Shown here in pieces: positions 24,526-35,914 of a DNA stretch of 64,000 bases. Position 1 is the stretch's first letter; the number at the start of each line of letters is the position of its first letter. The stretch is taken from positions 90,052,914-90,116,913 of the forward strand of contig CM048839.1 in NCBI GenBank assembly GCA_026545765.1, in the 5' to 3' direction. A model generated the notes under the pieces. The model saw nothing but the letters and a program-made list of their open reading frames with translations. It made no database searches and was not told the origin of the DNA. This DNA is from Plantago major. Its lineage: Eukaryota; Streptophyta; Magnoliopsida; Lamiales; Plantaginaceae. Position numbers and translations under genes: made by a program.

Positions 24526-25565
24526 GAGCGTTAAACAGTTACATCCTCGGCCTCATTGGTTGCCAGTTGCGATAACCCGGCGAGGCACTAAGTTCGTACG
24601 ATCTAGAGTAACATTACTTGCTAACCAAGGTGGACAAAAGTCTCAAACCTTAACAACTACTCCTAAATTCATACTAGAAGATTATCCTTCACAAAAAGCC
24701 GGGGAACTAGCAAATTTGGCCAAGGCGTCTGATACTGAATTTTGTTCCCGACAGACAAAAGTTACTTGCAAATCTTCAAATTGCTGCGCCACATCAAGGA
24801 TGTCCTGCACCAGATGCTGCTCTTGCCATTGTGCTACTTTCTCCCCGTGAAAACAAGAGCAAATATACGTCAAGTCAGTTTGTATTACGAGCTTAGATAT
24901 ATTACACATTTCTGCTAACAACATTCCAGTTCTGAATGCATAAAGTTCAACTCCATTTATGGTTGTTCCCCCTATTGATGTTGCTCCTGCCTTGACCATC
25001 TCACCTTTGTGGTTCCTAATGACACATCCTAGACCTGCAGAGTGATTAGTAAGTTCGACAGAACCATCTATGTTTAGGCACATTTTGTTTTGTGGTGGTG
25101 GATTCTATTTGCAATAAGTGGTCTTCTGAGGAGACACCTTAACCATCACTATTAAGCTGCCAAAGTTGTCTCTTGAGCAGGAACATATTGATTTCCTCAT
25201 GATTAAAGACTTTCATGTTCCTCATTTTCCAAATCATCCAGCAAAGGTGAAGGAAACTCAACAATGGCTTGTGATCCTTGGTAGAGAGTTGATGGAAGTA
25301 AGTTGGACTGAAGTAGTTCCCTGAGTCACTGGTTGAAAAGTAGGGCATTGTAGGAAGAAATGAGTGGTTGTTTCCTCCTCTTGTCCACAACAAGTACATA
25401 TTGGTGAATCCACTATCTCCTTCTTCCAAAGGGAGGAGGCAGTAGGTAGTCTATCCCAGATAACTAACAACAGGAAGAAACTGATCTGGGCAGAGTATTG
25501 AGATTCCAAACAGTGTTCCAAGGCCAATTCAGTCAGGAATCCGACTGAGATTGTATGAGGTGGTT
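24526..25565 (-). mobile_element. LINE 3' fragment: zf-RVT and RNase H domains
   Basis: On the - strand, 25578-25258 reads FFLLLVIWDRLPTASSLWKK followed by C-x2-C and HFFLQC, the zf-RVT zinc-binding region. After a frameshift come LCWMIWKMRNMKVFN (to about 25139) and then an RVT_3 RNase H domain at 24682-25083 (LNIDGSVELTNHSAGLGCVI; later VIQTDL and NSVSDALAKFA). Reverse transcriptase and endonuclease are absent here. The 10-kb MULE starts exactly at its 5' side, so the fragment probably continued beyond 35550 before that insertion. It may have been the tail of the LINE at 35.9-40.4 kb, though about a hundred codons between them are missing. Confidence 0.75.
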
Positions 25566-26106
25566 GGGTAAATTGCAATAATGGTCCTCTGAGTGGCCAT
25601 CCTGTTCGATTTTGGTCCTAAGTGTCTTTCGATTTGGTATTTTGGTCCTGAGGACCGTATACACTTCCGTATGCCACTGAAACAGCTTAGTTGGACGTGA
25701 TTTGGGGTGATTTAGCATGACACTTGGCTAAGCCGATTTGGGAGGGAAAATTGCCGCCAATTGGGAGACATTTTGACCTGGATAATTCACCCAACTCATT
25801 TACTTCTTCAATTACTGCTGTTCCACATCATTTACTCCAATAACAGAACAAAAAACGGCCATACTTAATGCTTTGAAGGCGACAAAATTCGTTCAATTAA
25901 GAAAAGATTCGATTTTTATTTATTTATACGTATATGTTCATGCAAAATTGTCTTTTCCCTGTTTCAATATGCATATTTCATGCAAAATTCAGTTTCCCCT
26001 GTTTCAATATGAATATTTCTGTTCATGTATGGTACGTATATGTAATCTTTCAAATTTTGCAAACAGTAAATTATGATTGTTTTGGACAGATGAAACAACA
26101 AGTGAT

Positions 26107-29100
26107 ATGACTATATGTGTGAACTATGGTGGGAATTTTGTGGTTGACACTATCACAAAGAAGAAGTATGTGTGTGTGTGTGTGTGGGGGGGGGGGGGGG
26201 TGGGGGTAAACTTGTAAAATATAACTATTTTTCTATGAAGGATTTGGAAATGAAACAGTTGAATGCATTTGCTGATTTGTGCAAGGTTGGACCTGTTATG
26301 AGGTTTTACTTCTATTCAAGGTCTGGCTTTATAGAACTAGAGGATGATTTTCAATTAGTAAGCCATGCAATTGATCACCTTGAAAAAAGGCAATTTAGTG
26401 TGTGGATTGAGGATGTTTTGCTTGATAAGGGTAAGGAGAAGGTAAATGTGAATGAGGAGAAGTCCATCCCAACTGGTTTTGACTATATGGAGGGCAAGGG
26501 GGGACATGGTAAAGCTAAAGGAGTAGTAATGGAGCCTGAGAATATCATGATCTCTAGTAGCTTCGATGATGATAGTGATTATGAGTCTGATGTGGTAGTA
26601 GCTAGTTCTGATGATGTGAACTCTGAACTTGAATCTGATGGGGATGATGAGATTAGGCAGCCTAATAGGCCACTCAGAAAGGTGCATAAAGCTGCTCATA
26701 TGTATGAACCTAGGTTTGATTTGGGGATGATCTTTAACACCAAAGTTGACTTTAGGAGGGCTGTTGCATCTCATGGAGCAATTGTTTTAAGAAGTGTAAA
26801 GGTGGTCAAGAATGACAAAGTGAGGATTTATGCTAAGTGTGAAGCCCAAGGATGCCAATGGAGAGTGCACTGTTACAAGGTAAAAGATGGTACTGGATTT
26901 GAGGTGCATACCTACTACCCTAATCATAATTGTGGATTGACACAAAATGTCCAATATGTGAAGAGTTCATGGCTTGCAAATAGGTTCCTTAGCAAATTCA
27001 AGATTGATCCAGATAGAAACATTAAGGCATTTGTGCTTGAGATTCTTAATGAAACAGGGTTGGTCATTTCTTCCCATCAGGCATATAGAGCAAGAAGATT
27101 TGCTCAGCCAATATTGTAAGGTCCACCATATGCTCAATTTGCAAAGTTATGGGATTATGCTGAGGAACTAAGAACAAGGAATCCAGGTTATACAATTATT
27201 GTTGATGTGGACAGGGTAACACATGATTATAGACATTTCTATGTATGCTTTAAAGAACTTAAGGAAGGTTTTACGATTGGATGTAGGCCACTTATTGGAG
27301 TGGATGGCTGCCATCTCAAAGGTCCACATGAGGGAGTTCTCTTAACAGCGATTGGGATTGATCCTAACAACAAACCATTTCCAATTGCTTATGCCATTGT
27401 ATCTCATGAAACTGGAGAAACTTGGACTTGGTTTTTGTCACTGTTGAGGTCTGACTTGAACATAGGGGATCCTTTTAAGTTTACAATGATGTCTGACAAA
27501 CAAAAGGGCTTGATTAAGGGAGTTGCAGATATTTTCCCTGGGGCTAAACACTAATTTTGTGTTAGGCACTTGTTAAAGAACTTCTGGGGTGCAGGGTTTA
27601 GAGGTGATGCATACAAATATGCCTTATTCAAGGCTTCCAATGCAACCACAGAAGGCCAATTCAGGACTGCCATGGCTGAGATGAGAAATCTTAATGACAA
27701 AGCATTTGATTGGTTGCAAAACAAGCCACCTGAACAGTAGAGTAAGAGTGGATTTGATACGTATCCAAGGTGTGATCTGACCATGAACAACAACTGTGAG
27801 AGTTTCAACAAAATGATTCTTAAGGCAAGATACAAACCAATCCTTACTATGCTTGAGTGGATCAGAGAAATCTTGATGCAAAGGATGCAAGAGCTTAGAG
27901 ACAATGCTGCAAAGAAATGGAAAGGGGTTTGGTGTCCTAGAGCAAAAGCTTTAATAGACAAGAACATGTATAGGGTGAGGGATTTCATTTCTAGGAAAGT
28001 TGATGCTACTAGTTGAGAGATTCTTGGCTTTGATGGTTCTCAATACAATGTGGATCTAGAGGCATATACTTGCACTTGTAGGAGGTGGCAACTAAGTGGT
28101 ATCCCTTGCAAACATGCTCTTTCTGCAATTAGTCAATGCAAACTGGACTATAATGACTATGTTAATCAATATTATAGTGTGGAGGTGTAAAAGAGGGTGT
28201 ATTCTGGAACTATATATGGAATTAATCATTAAGAGTTGTGGGGAGAGACATTTTATATACCCCCATTGCCTCCAAAGTTTTCCAAGAAAAAGGGGTAGGC
28301 CAGCAACTGACATAAGAAGGGGTGAAGATGAACCAAGAGACAAGAAAAAGAAGAAAAAGGGTCCATGGAGAAGCAAGAGAAATCAAACCACAATTCATTG
28401 CAGTTATTGTGGTGCTCCTGGACACAACTACACATCTTGCGGAATGAGGATGAGAGATGAACTTGGTCTTGGTTCAGATGATGATCTTGACTATGAAGAA
28501 TTCATGAGATAGGGACCTAGTGGTGCTACTGATGATGTAGAAGGTGGCAATGATGAAACTAATGAAGAACCATCTCCAACACTTGCTCAAATGTTATCTA
28601 AGAAGAGGAAGAAATACAAGGTGCATTATCTGTAGTCTTGACATTTTTTAAATGTTTCAAGGTTCTTTTGTTATATGTTCTTATGTGTCATGTGTTTCTC
28701 TTTTTCAGCCTAAAGCTGGAGATATAATACTAGACTTCACCCTTGATGAAATAGCTGAGGAAACTGATGTTCTAGTATTGATTTTAACTTGATGTGTTGT
28801 GTTTCAAAGTTCTCATGTTATGTGTTCCTAAGTGGTATGTCTTTAACTCTATATTTTGTGAAGGATGATGCACCACATGGAACACAACCATCACATTCTC
28901 AGAGAGAATATGTGGAAGGGCCAAGTAATTATCAACAACTTCTACAGGGCAAAGCAAGCTTTTGTAGGCTTTCTGTATGCTTTCTCAAGCCCATGGAAAT
29001 TTAGTTTCTGGTTTTGTTGCTCAAGATGTTGTTCAGTCACAAAAGGATGCTACAATTGGACCTGCTTTTGTAAGTGGTGGCAAGAAATATGTATCTTTGA

Positions 29101-29174
29101 AGAATTTGGGTCCAACTATGGAAGAACTTAACAAGAAGAAGAAGAAGGTCACAAAGGCCAAGAGCAACAAGTGA
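26107..29174 (+). pseudogene. MuDR-type transposase (MURA), broken
   Basis: Domain order is that of plant MULE transposases. An N-terminal PB1-like region (MTICVNYGGNFVVDTI from 26107) comes first, then an acidic linker. A zinc-binding DBD (CEAQGCQWRVHCYKV, then HTYYPNHNC) spans about 26720-26940. The MULE DDE domain starts at 27207, with the first Asp in LIGVDGCHLKG and the second in MMSDKQKGL; NNNCESFN near 27790 follows. A SWIM zinc finger (CTCRRWQLSGIPCKHA) is near 28070-28115, and a CCHC knuckle (CSYCGAPGHNYTSC) near 28400. In-frame stops occur at 27117, 27552, 27738, 28014 and beyond; the microsatellite at 26167 shifts the N-terminal frame. A C-terminal Lys-rich tail ends at 29174. The next 480 bases show nothing recognisable. 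Confidence 0.85.
26167..26209 (+). repeat. (TG)n(G)n microsatellite inside MULE coding region
   Basis: About eight TG units run into a G-tract with one T. It falls between the conserved N-terminal TITKKKYV and GGKLVKYNYF blocks and puts them in different frames. Confidence 0.85.
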
Positions 29175-29659
29175 TCTTGTATTTGGCTTGCTTATTTTGT
29201 TTAATGATATTGATAGTGCATTATGATCTTTACAGTTGAATTGTGATGTTATTTGATCTGGTTCAAGCTTTTGATCAAAATAATATTGCAAATTAAAATG
29301 TGATGTAATCAGTTGCTTTTATGGTATTAATGCACTCAGATGAAAGACTATGTTATGTAATCAATTGTTTATATGGCATTGAGGTTTAATTATGGTTACA
29401 TGTATGTTTGGTGGAAGATTTGGTAGTCTACATGTGTAGATTATTAAAATCAACATGCAAGAACTCCATTTTTCAATTTCCAGATGTTTTTATCCTTGAT
29501 TTTTTTCTTGCAGTTTAACATCATGTTTTGACTGCAATCTTGGCTACTAAAAGTCACTTATATGTACATTAGTGTATATGTAAATCAAATCTTGAGTGTA
29601 AACTGGAAGATAAAAAACTCACCTATTTGAACTCAATTTTTCAATTTCAGGTATTTATT

Positions 29660-30782
29660 GTTACATTTTTCTGGCAGGTTACAAAAAAGAGCAAAGCATC
29701 TTCCCAACATCATGTTTATCTCGGCAGAAATGAGCACATAAATCATAGGACAAAAATAGTACAATGCATTAATTACGCAGACATAGATGTCTGAACAAAA
29801 GAGAAAATCTCTGTAAAGAGACAAAGCTCACTGCAGTACTATTTTCAGATATCAATAGTTTGAATTTCGAAGAAGCCTAACGGATACTATTCAAACGGCT
29901 TGAAAATCAACTATAAATATCAACACTTAGAATGCTTGGAAGATACACTTACACCTTGAACTTCACTGAACATAAGTCATACTCAAGCATACAAGCCTTC
30001 AACCTACTTACTCTCTTTAATTAGCTTACTGTTGCGACTAAAGCTCTTGAATTCTAAGTAACACGAAAGTTCTAAGTGTCCTGATCCTTAACAAGCATTG
30101 TTCATTGTGAAAAAGTTGAATCAAAAGATTAAGTTGTGACTGATATCTGAGATTCATTCTCTTGAACATATGACAAAGACTTGGGTCAGTAAAGAATAAC
30201 TCATTGTGAAGTGTATTAAGTAAGATTGATTCTATAGAGCTATCTGGAACATAACTGTAGAAGTTATAAAGAAAGCTCACCTGACAAACTACCATAACCA
30301 ACACCAACATGGCGTTAAGCATAGGAAGTACTCAGTTTGGAAAACTAAAGAACAGCTCAAAGGTTACTGAGTAGAGGAAGTACTTAGCTTAGATAGTTGG
30401 GGAACAACTCGGGGGGAACACTTGGTTGGGAACCTAGTGTAAAAGGGAACAAGAGATAGGATTTTGTAAGGGGAACTCATTTTCTTATTGTTCTTATCTT
30501 AGTGGATTCAAGTCCTGAGAAAGGGCGAATGGATTAGTTGAGGGATTATGCCACCCTCAGATACCACTATACAGCGTTGTGTCATTTACTTACAGTACTT
30601 TACTTATTGTTTTATTTACTTGCTGAGTACTTACACACTTATAGCTTGTTGAGCACATGCATTTATCACAAAAGTCATCCGCTTTCTGATTATAATTATC
30701 AGATACCTTCATAGATATCTGAAGAATCGTTTGATCGACAAAAGTTTAAAAAGACTATTCACCCCCCCCCCCTCCCCCCCAG
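29660..30782 (+). mobile_element. Part of a Copia-type LTR (fossil)
   Basis: LTR-like stretch with a TATA-like CTATAAATA near 29911 and a 3' part ending AAAAGACTATTCACCCCC, a form common at the ends of long Copia (SIRE/Tork-like) LTRs in eudicots. No coding domain is attached. The matching outer start (TGTTAGGAATATCTG) may be the opposite-strand piece at about 32750-33163. The left limit is uncertain. Fossil. Confidence 0.4.
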
Positions 30783-31063
30783 TCTTTTACTTTGCTGTTA
30801 TCTGGACCAACAACGGTGCTGCAGGGGAAGGACCATCCGCAGATCTGGTGGTTGGCTGCTGTGGGGTGGAGGTTTGGGGAGCTATGGTGGTGTCGTGTGC
30901 GGTGATGGGAAGCTAGCCGGTGGGAGCGTAGAAGACGGTCGGTGATGGACTGCCGATTTGGAGTATTGCCTGCATCGGTTCTGCTTTGTTTTGGGGCTGA
31001 TTTTGAATTATTTTTTTTTCAAGCTAGTAACGATACATGCAATTCCTGTATCTGAATACCAAC

Positions 31064-31362
31064 TGATAGAGTGTGGAAGCAATATAAAGATAAAAGGGAT
31101 TCTAACACGTAGAAATCCACAAGAACTGATAAAATACGATAGAATCCACTATCACAGAGTTATAAACTTAAAGACATGGTTGACAACCAAAGAAGACATA
31201 AATCTGATAATTTCTGATAAACAAGATTAACTACTTAAACCCTAGATAGCTATCAACTATAAATAACGAAACTATAACCCTAACGGACTTGACCTAGAAG
31301 ACTAAAGCCCAAAAGTGGCATAGAAATAACACACCTGGTCCAACTAATATCATTCCATATCA
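31064..31362 (-). repeat. LTR of the Gypsy-type fossil, inverted copy
   Basis: Reverse complement of 34770-35068 with about ten differences; same length, 299 bp. The primer-binding-like site lies directly left of it. Confidence 0.85.
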
Positions 31363-31800
31363 TGTGTCCCAGCCGTCTCCTCATGGCTTGTCCACTGTGG
31401 AAGGTAAGTTTTCATGTTCAATTATGATTTTTGGTTATATTGTCGTCTCCTGTTTAGAATTAGGTCAAGTAATTGAGTATAATTCAACTCAATTGTTTGA
31501 AGTAGTTTATTTTGTGGTTATAGACAACTGGTTGTGGCTTTTTCCGGTGGGCTGGTGAAAGGTTAGAGCCTCGTGTTGAGGAATTGATAAAAAAAACTGC
31601 AAGAGGAGAAAGTAATGGCAGAGGCCTTATTTTTTTACATGGTCTTCTGAGGAGTTTAAGAACTATTATGAGGACAAACAGAAGTTGGAAGTGACATTGG
31701 CTAAGATGGAGGCCAAATTGAAGAAGTATGAGATGTGTTTGAAGGGTGTTGGGTTTGTTCTGGTTTCCCTAGATGTGGGGTGGTGTATGATGTTTTAGCT
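31363..31800 (+). pseudogene. GRF-type zinc finger protein fragment
   Basis: After an AG at about 31521 the + strand reads TTGCGFFRWAGERLEPRVEE, matching the second half of plant GRF zinc fingers (CGFF-W-D/E). In another frame a coiled-coil-like stretch follows (YYEDKQKLEVTLAKMEAKLKKYE), typical of these small proteins. The first zinc ligands are not here; a possible N-terminal piece lies at 35069-35232 on the other strand, against the outer side of the right LTR. Probably a captured or resident small gene broken by the LTR element. Function unknown. Confidence 0.45.
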
Positions 31801-32176
31801 ATGTATGTAGGGGAGTATTAGTAGTTGAAGTTGTTGTAGTAGTAGTAGTAATTTAAATTCTGTCTAATCAATGAGAATCACAGTAAATTTAGTTTCACGT
31901 TTCCAAATGTAAGAAACTGTGTTTCTCTCAAATCACCATGTAATGCAATATTTTGAGAGTAATGGAATGTTTTCCTTTGGTGAAAATCTTTGTTTAAATT
32001 CTGATTTATTGTTCTTTTGATAGTGTTATGTATGTTTATGCAATGATAAGTAAATGTGACCGATAAAGGAAAAGAACATAGATAAAACTAAATTATTATT
32101 CATTAATTCAAACAGGAATAGGGGAGAACAAGAACATAGATAGAACTAAAACACAAACAGAAATCCAAACATTACA

Positions 32177-32551
32177 TTACTCCTCAACATACTCAGCCAC
32201 CAACTTGTCCACATACTGCTCGGTCTGGATAGGATACACCCACTCAAGCTCCTCAGCTTGACCATTTGGAAGGATAGCATGCTCTTCTTCCAACTTGAGG
32301 AGAATTGACTTGAGGTTAGAGCCTTTCCAACCAAGCTCCCTATGCATGACCTCCACTAGCTTGAGCCTAGCAGCTATGTCAGCTGCCTTTTGCATTGGAG
32401 GAACAAGTGGATCATTAATCAAGTAAATTTGCTTGAAATAGCTGATCTTCTGAGCCAGAGTGGGGTGGAAGAGGAGTTCCCCATCCTCATCTTCATACCT
32501 GATCCCAAAGGTAATATGATGCTCTAGCCTTTCTTCAATCAAAGCTTCCAT
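32177..32551 (-). CDS. Unrecognised 124-residue open frame
   Basis: An intact frame from ATG 32551, beginning MEALIEERLEHHITFGIRYE, rich in Glu, Leu and aromatic residues, with no membrane segment or signal. It contains ELGWKGSNLKSILLKLEEEH and ends LVAEYVEE. I do not recognise the family. It lies between the two LTRs and inside the MULE, beside the GRF-like fragment. Acidic, codon-like composition and absence of stops suggest it once coded; it may be cargo of the MULE or part of the disrupted neighbouring gene. Confidence 0.35.
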   Translation of the reverse strand: MEALIEERLEHHITFGIRYEDEDGELLFHPTLAQKISYFKQIYLINDPLVPPMQKAADIAARLKLVEVMHRELGWKGSNLKSILLKLEEEHAILPNGQAEELEWVYPIQTEQYVDKLVAEYVEE

Positions 32552-32749
32552 TTTTTTTACTGTTGTTAAGTTAATTTAGTGTTTTGTTGTGGTGATTGCA
32601 GTAGATTTTAAGGTGTATTTCTAGTAAGATTTTAGGTAGTTGAAAGGCTAAAACTTAATTAATGTTCATTAAGTTCTTGTAACCGATTTTTGGAAACCAA
32701 AAATTCTACTTAAGTTCATTGGTTCTTTATTTTGGTTAGTTGAATTGTG

Positions 32750-33163
32750 CATATTTTCTACTTAAGTGCAAGGTTTCTGAGCCTTGACACACTCCTTTCT
32801 CAGTAACCTTAATTCCTTAGATATCTATTAGGAAACTTGTTCTTCAAAAACATTTGTTTCTTCAAGGTATCTGGAAAGAGGTTGCTGAGGAGACAATTCT
32901 CCTTAGTCTTCAGCAATCTTTGTGCAGTTTCTTCATCTTCAAAAGTTGAGTTCTTCTGCTGAATGCTTCCTTCTTGGTCTTCTTCAAAGATATAAAAAAT
33001 TACATTCTGAGACCTAACATCCTATACAATATTTGCTAGACTAACATACTCAGTAAGCTTCATCTTTTACAATGTTCAAGTGAACTAAGAGTACTAGTTA
33101 CCTTTCTGAGCTAAGATAAGTCAATGAGGTTGCTGATCAAAATCTAAACAGATATTCCTAACA
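32750..33163 (-). mobile_element. Outer part of a Copia-type LTR (fossil), - strand
   Basis: On the - strand the sequence begins TGTTAGGAATATCTG at 33163, a usual start of Copia LTRs in eudicots, and runs left for roughly 400 bp. It abuts the Gypsy-type gag region at 33164, so it looks like an insertion in that element. Inner limit uncertain. Fossil. Confidence 0.4.
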
Positions 33164-34769
33164 ATCGCCCAGATCTGGGACACTACTACGGCCCCCGGTG
33201 CCGCCACCCACCACCAATTACAGGTCAGTTATGGCTCTGCAGCCGCCGGACCCCCCAGCCGCACCAAACATAGAGCCACACACCTCCCATTTTCCGCCCC
33301 CGCAATCACAGCCACGCGCCTTGCCACGCACTCACAATGGACTCGTACCTCACTTTGTCTCCAGCAAGGTATGTTCCAACACAACATATGATTTTGATGC
33401 ACCAATGATCATATTTCGTTCTCGTTGCATAATTAATGGAAAAAGATGTGAGTTTCGTGTGGATAGTGGTAGTACTGAGAATATTATCTCCAACTGGGTT
33501 GTTAAAAAACTTGGGCTCTCTCTTTTTGCACACCCTGATCCCTATAGTTTAGGTTGGATTATGGATGTTGAACCTATGGTAGTAACCACATGTTGCTTGG
33601 TTCCTTTCTCATTGGGTGAGCATTATTCTGATTGCATATTATGCGATGTCGCCGATATGAATTCGTGCCATTTGATTTTTGGTCGACCGTGGTTGTATGA
33701 TTTGGATATTACTTATCATGGAAGGGAGAATTTTTACCGGTTCATCAAAGGGGACACGAGAATCACCATGACTTCCTTACCTCCCAAATCCACGCCTGCC
33801 CCTAAGACAAGACATCTTCCTTCGACTCCTATCCATATTACTGCAATTGACAAGCCAATGGAATCGACACGGGGTCAAAGGAAGAGTGTTGTTTCAACTT
33901 CGCCCAACGACCTTGACAATGGTGCAAAGGAAGTTTCCCAACCAAGTTCCAGTGAAGTAGTTAGTCCTGAGTTCTCATGTCATGTGAAGGGTTTGATTTT
34001 TCCTGTCGAGCATGATTTGGTTAATTCAAGTGAAACGTTTGATTGTGTAGTTGGTGATGAGATGTCGAATTTTGTGTCTAAAAACTCTATCAGTGAGAAG
34101 GAAGTCTTGAACAAGGTGTATCATGTTGATATAACCATTCCTCTACATTTCACTGATCATATTGATTCTTGCATTGTGGAGTCACAAAGACACAGTGTTA
34201 TTGTTGTTGGTGGAGCAGTACCTAAATTTTGCATAAATGTCCTATGGAATTTCTTTATGTTGGCGTTTGAGAAAGATATTCTTATGAATTGGAAAAGGGT
34301 GAGACTTAAGGACAATGGTCAACTGCAGGATACATTACATAGAGAAGTCTTGGGTGCCCTTGATGTTTCATCTTCGCTGCCAATAGACTATATGGACTCC
34401 TTGGACATGACATTAATTTTTGGTGCTTGTTGTTTCTCACATAACACTCACATCGATAGTCTTGCTGAGCAACAAGATTCGACTGGCTATTTCGTCTATG
34501 TATTTGATCCCGGCAAACTATCAACTCGTGGACGAGTTGTTAGCGGGGGAGAAGAGCATGAAGTATAATGAATGTCGAATGGAGTTTGCGGTTACTATCG
34601 ATCCTTCAAGGGTGTTGGTGAGACTCGTATTTGATCCAGGAGGTCATGTGACGCTTAACCGAGCAATTCGAGCAAGTATACCTAGTTCGCAATGCATGGG
34701 GTTATTCGATGGTGTTGGTCTTCAATATTTATATAACTCGAGGATGAGTTTTTATTAAGTAGGGGAGAC

Positions 34770-35068
34770 TGATATGGAACGATATTAGTTGGACCAGGTT
34801 TGTTATTTCTAAGCCACTTTTGGGCTTTAGTCTTCTAGGTCAAGTCCGTTAGGGTTTTAGTTTTGTTATTTATAGTTGATAGCTATCTAGGGTTTAAGTA
34901 GTTAATCTTGTTTATCAGAACTTATCAGATTTATGTTTTCTTTGGTTGTCAACCATGTCTTTGAGTTTATAACTCTGTGATAGTGGATTCTATCGTATTT
35001 TATCAGTTCTTGTGGATTTCTACGTGTTAGAATCCCTTTTATCTTTATATTGCTTCCGCACTCTATCA
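34770..35068 (+). repeat. LTR of the Gypsy-type fossil, right copy
   Basis: TGATATGG...CTCTATCA, 299 bp, directly after a purine tract. The bases after it (ACACT) and beyond the outer side of the other LTR (ACACA on the same reading) resemble a 5-bp target duplication with one change. Confidence 0.85.
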
Positions 35069-35232
35069 ACACTATTCAGTGACAGACCGGAGACGACAAC
35101 ATCCGGAGGATCACAGAAACACAGCTCGAAACCGTCCAAATTGGCATCTGGTTGAGACCCTTCACTCCCTTCACTCCCAAAAACACGATCTTCATCACTT
35201 GTATCCCACGAGCCTTGACTCACCATTTTCAA
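35069..35232 (-). pseudogene. Possible GRF-protein N-terminal exon fragment
   Basis: The - strand from 35226 reads MVSQGSWDTSDEDRVFGSEG and later LCFCDPPDVVVSG, which could be the first zinc ligands of a GRF-type small protein. It stops abruptly at the LTR. The match is weak and rests mainly on the CFCDPP stretch and position. Confidence 0.3.
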
Positions 35233-35549
35233 TTGAGAGAATTAGGGTTTATGTGTTTCAAATTTGGGGAAGAATTGAAATGTGGTTTATCAATCTGAAT
35301 TCGGTGATAAAACCCGCACAAAATCGTTTTTTGTTCCCCAAGTCATGTTTCATATATCCAGTCACCAACTTAATTCGTCCAAGTCACGAATCTAGTCAAC
35401 AAGGGACCAAAATCGTGACTGCAAGATTTCGAAATTCGTCCAAAGTCGTCCTATTTGTCCGTATTTTGCAAGTATGAAAACCGTATGGACCGTAATCGAA
35501 CAGGATGGCCACTTAGAGGACCATTATTGCAATTTACCCTGAGGTGGTT

Positions 35550-35914
35550 ATAGCACTCTCTTTTCTTTGTATATTTCCTTTTGTTTTGATTTTTCTACTT
35601 TACATTATTTCATTTTATTTTTTAATATTTATTCATTGATTTTCATATATTTTTCATATTGTTAAATTATATTTAAAGCACGACTTGTAAAATCTAAAAT
35701 TTTCCAATTCAACAAAAAACACACTTGCAAAAAACAAAAAAGATTACAAATTTCACAAATGAAAAATACACAAGTATTGTAATATTTCAATTTTTTTTCA
35801 AGTTATTTTAATTAATTAACAACATTTTAAAATAAAATGAAGTATGCATTTTTAAAATACATGAGAAAAGATATCGTAGTTGAAAAAGAAATGAGAAAAG
35901 AAAAAACATCTATG
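35550..35914. other. AT-rich stretch between MULE and LINE
   Basis: About 365 bases of AT-rich sequence with A- and T-runs. I see no coding region, end repeat or target duplication here. Confidence 0.6.

Larger units (their letters stand above)
31064..35068. mobile_element. Ty3/Gypsy-type LTR retrotransposon fossil, rearranged
   Basis: Two 299-bp LTRs (TGATATGG...CTCTATCA) lie at 31064-31362 (- orientation) and 34770-35068 (+ orientation), so the end repeats face each other instead of running in the same direction. Next to the left LTR, on its inner side on the - strand, is TTGGTATTCAGATAC, resembling an initiator-Met tRNA primer site (TGGTATCAGAGC). Before the right LTR is a purine tract (GTAGGGGAGAC). 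Between 33198 and 34758, + strand frames give a proline-rich gag tail and a retropepsin-like domain (FRVDSGSTENIIS, then LIFGRPWL); no reverse transcriptase or integrase is visible. The LTRs look about 96-97% alike by eye, so it is fairly young. Broken and rearranged; it sits inside the MULE. Confidence 0.7.
25566..35539 (+). mobile_element. Mutator-like element (MULE), about 10 kb, with nested LTR fossils
   Basis: Ends GGGTAAATTGCAATAATGGT at 25566 and its reverse complement finishing at 35539; about 46 bp match with one or two differences. TGAGGTGGTT flanks both sides (25556-25565 and 35540-35549), a perfect 10-bp target duplication. Inside, a MuDR-type transposase reads 26107-29174. Further right are GRF zinc-finger pieces, an unknown 124-codon frame and LTR-retrotransposon fossils that landed later. 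The element sits in a LINE tail. Stops in the transposase make it non-autonomous now. Confidence 0.85.

Noticed and set aside
31064-35068. A fold-back DNA transposon based on the 299-bp inverted repeats
   Set aside because: The repeats have TG...CA ends, a primer-site-like sequence on one side and a purine tract on the other, which are LTR features.
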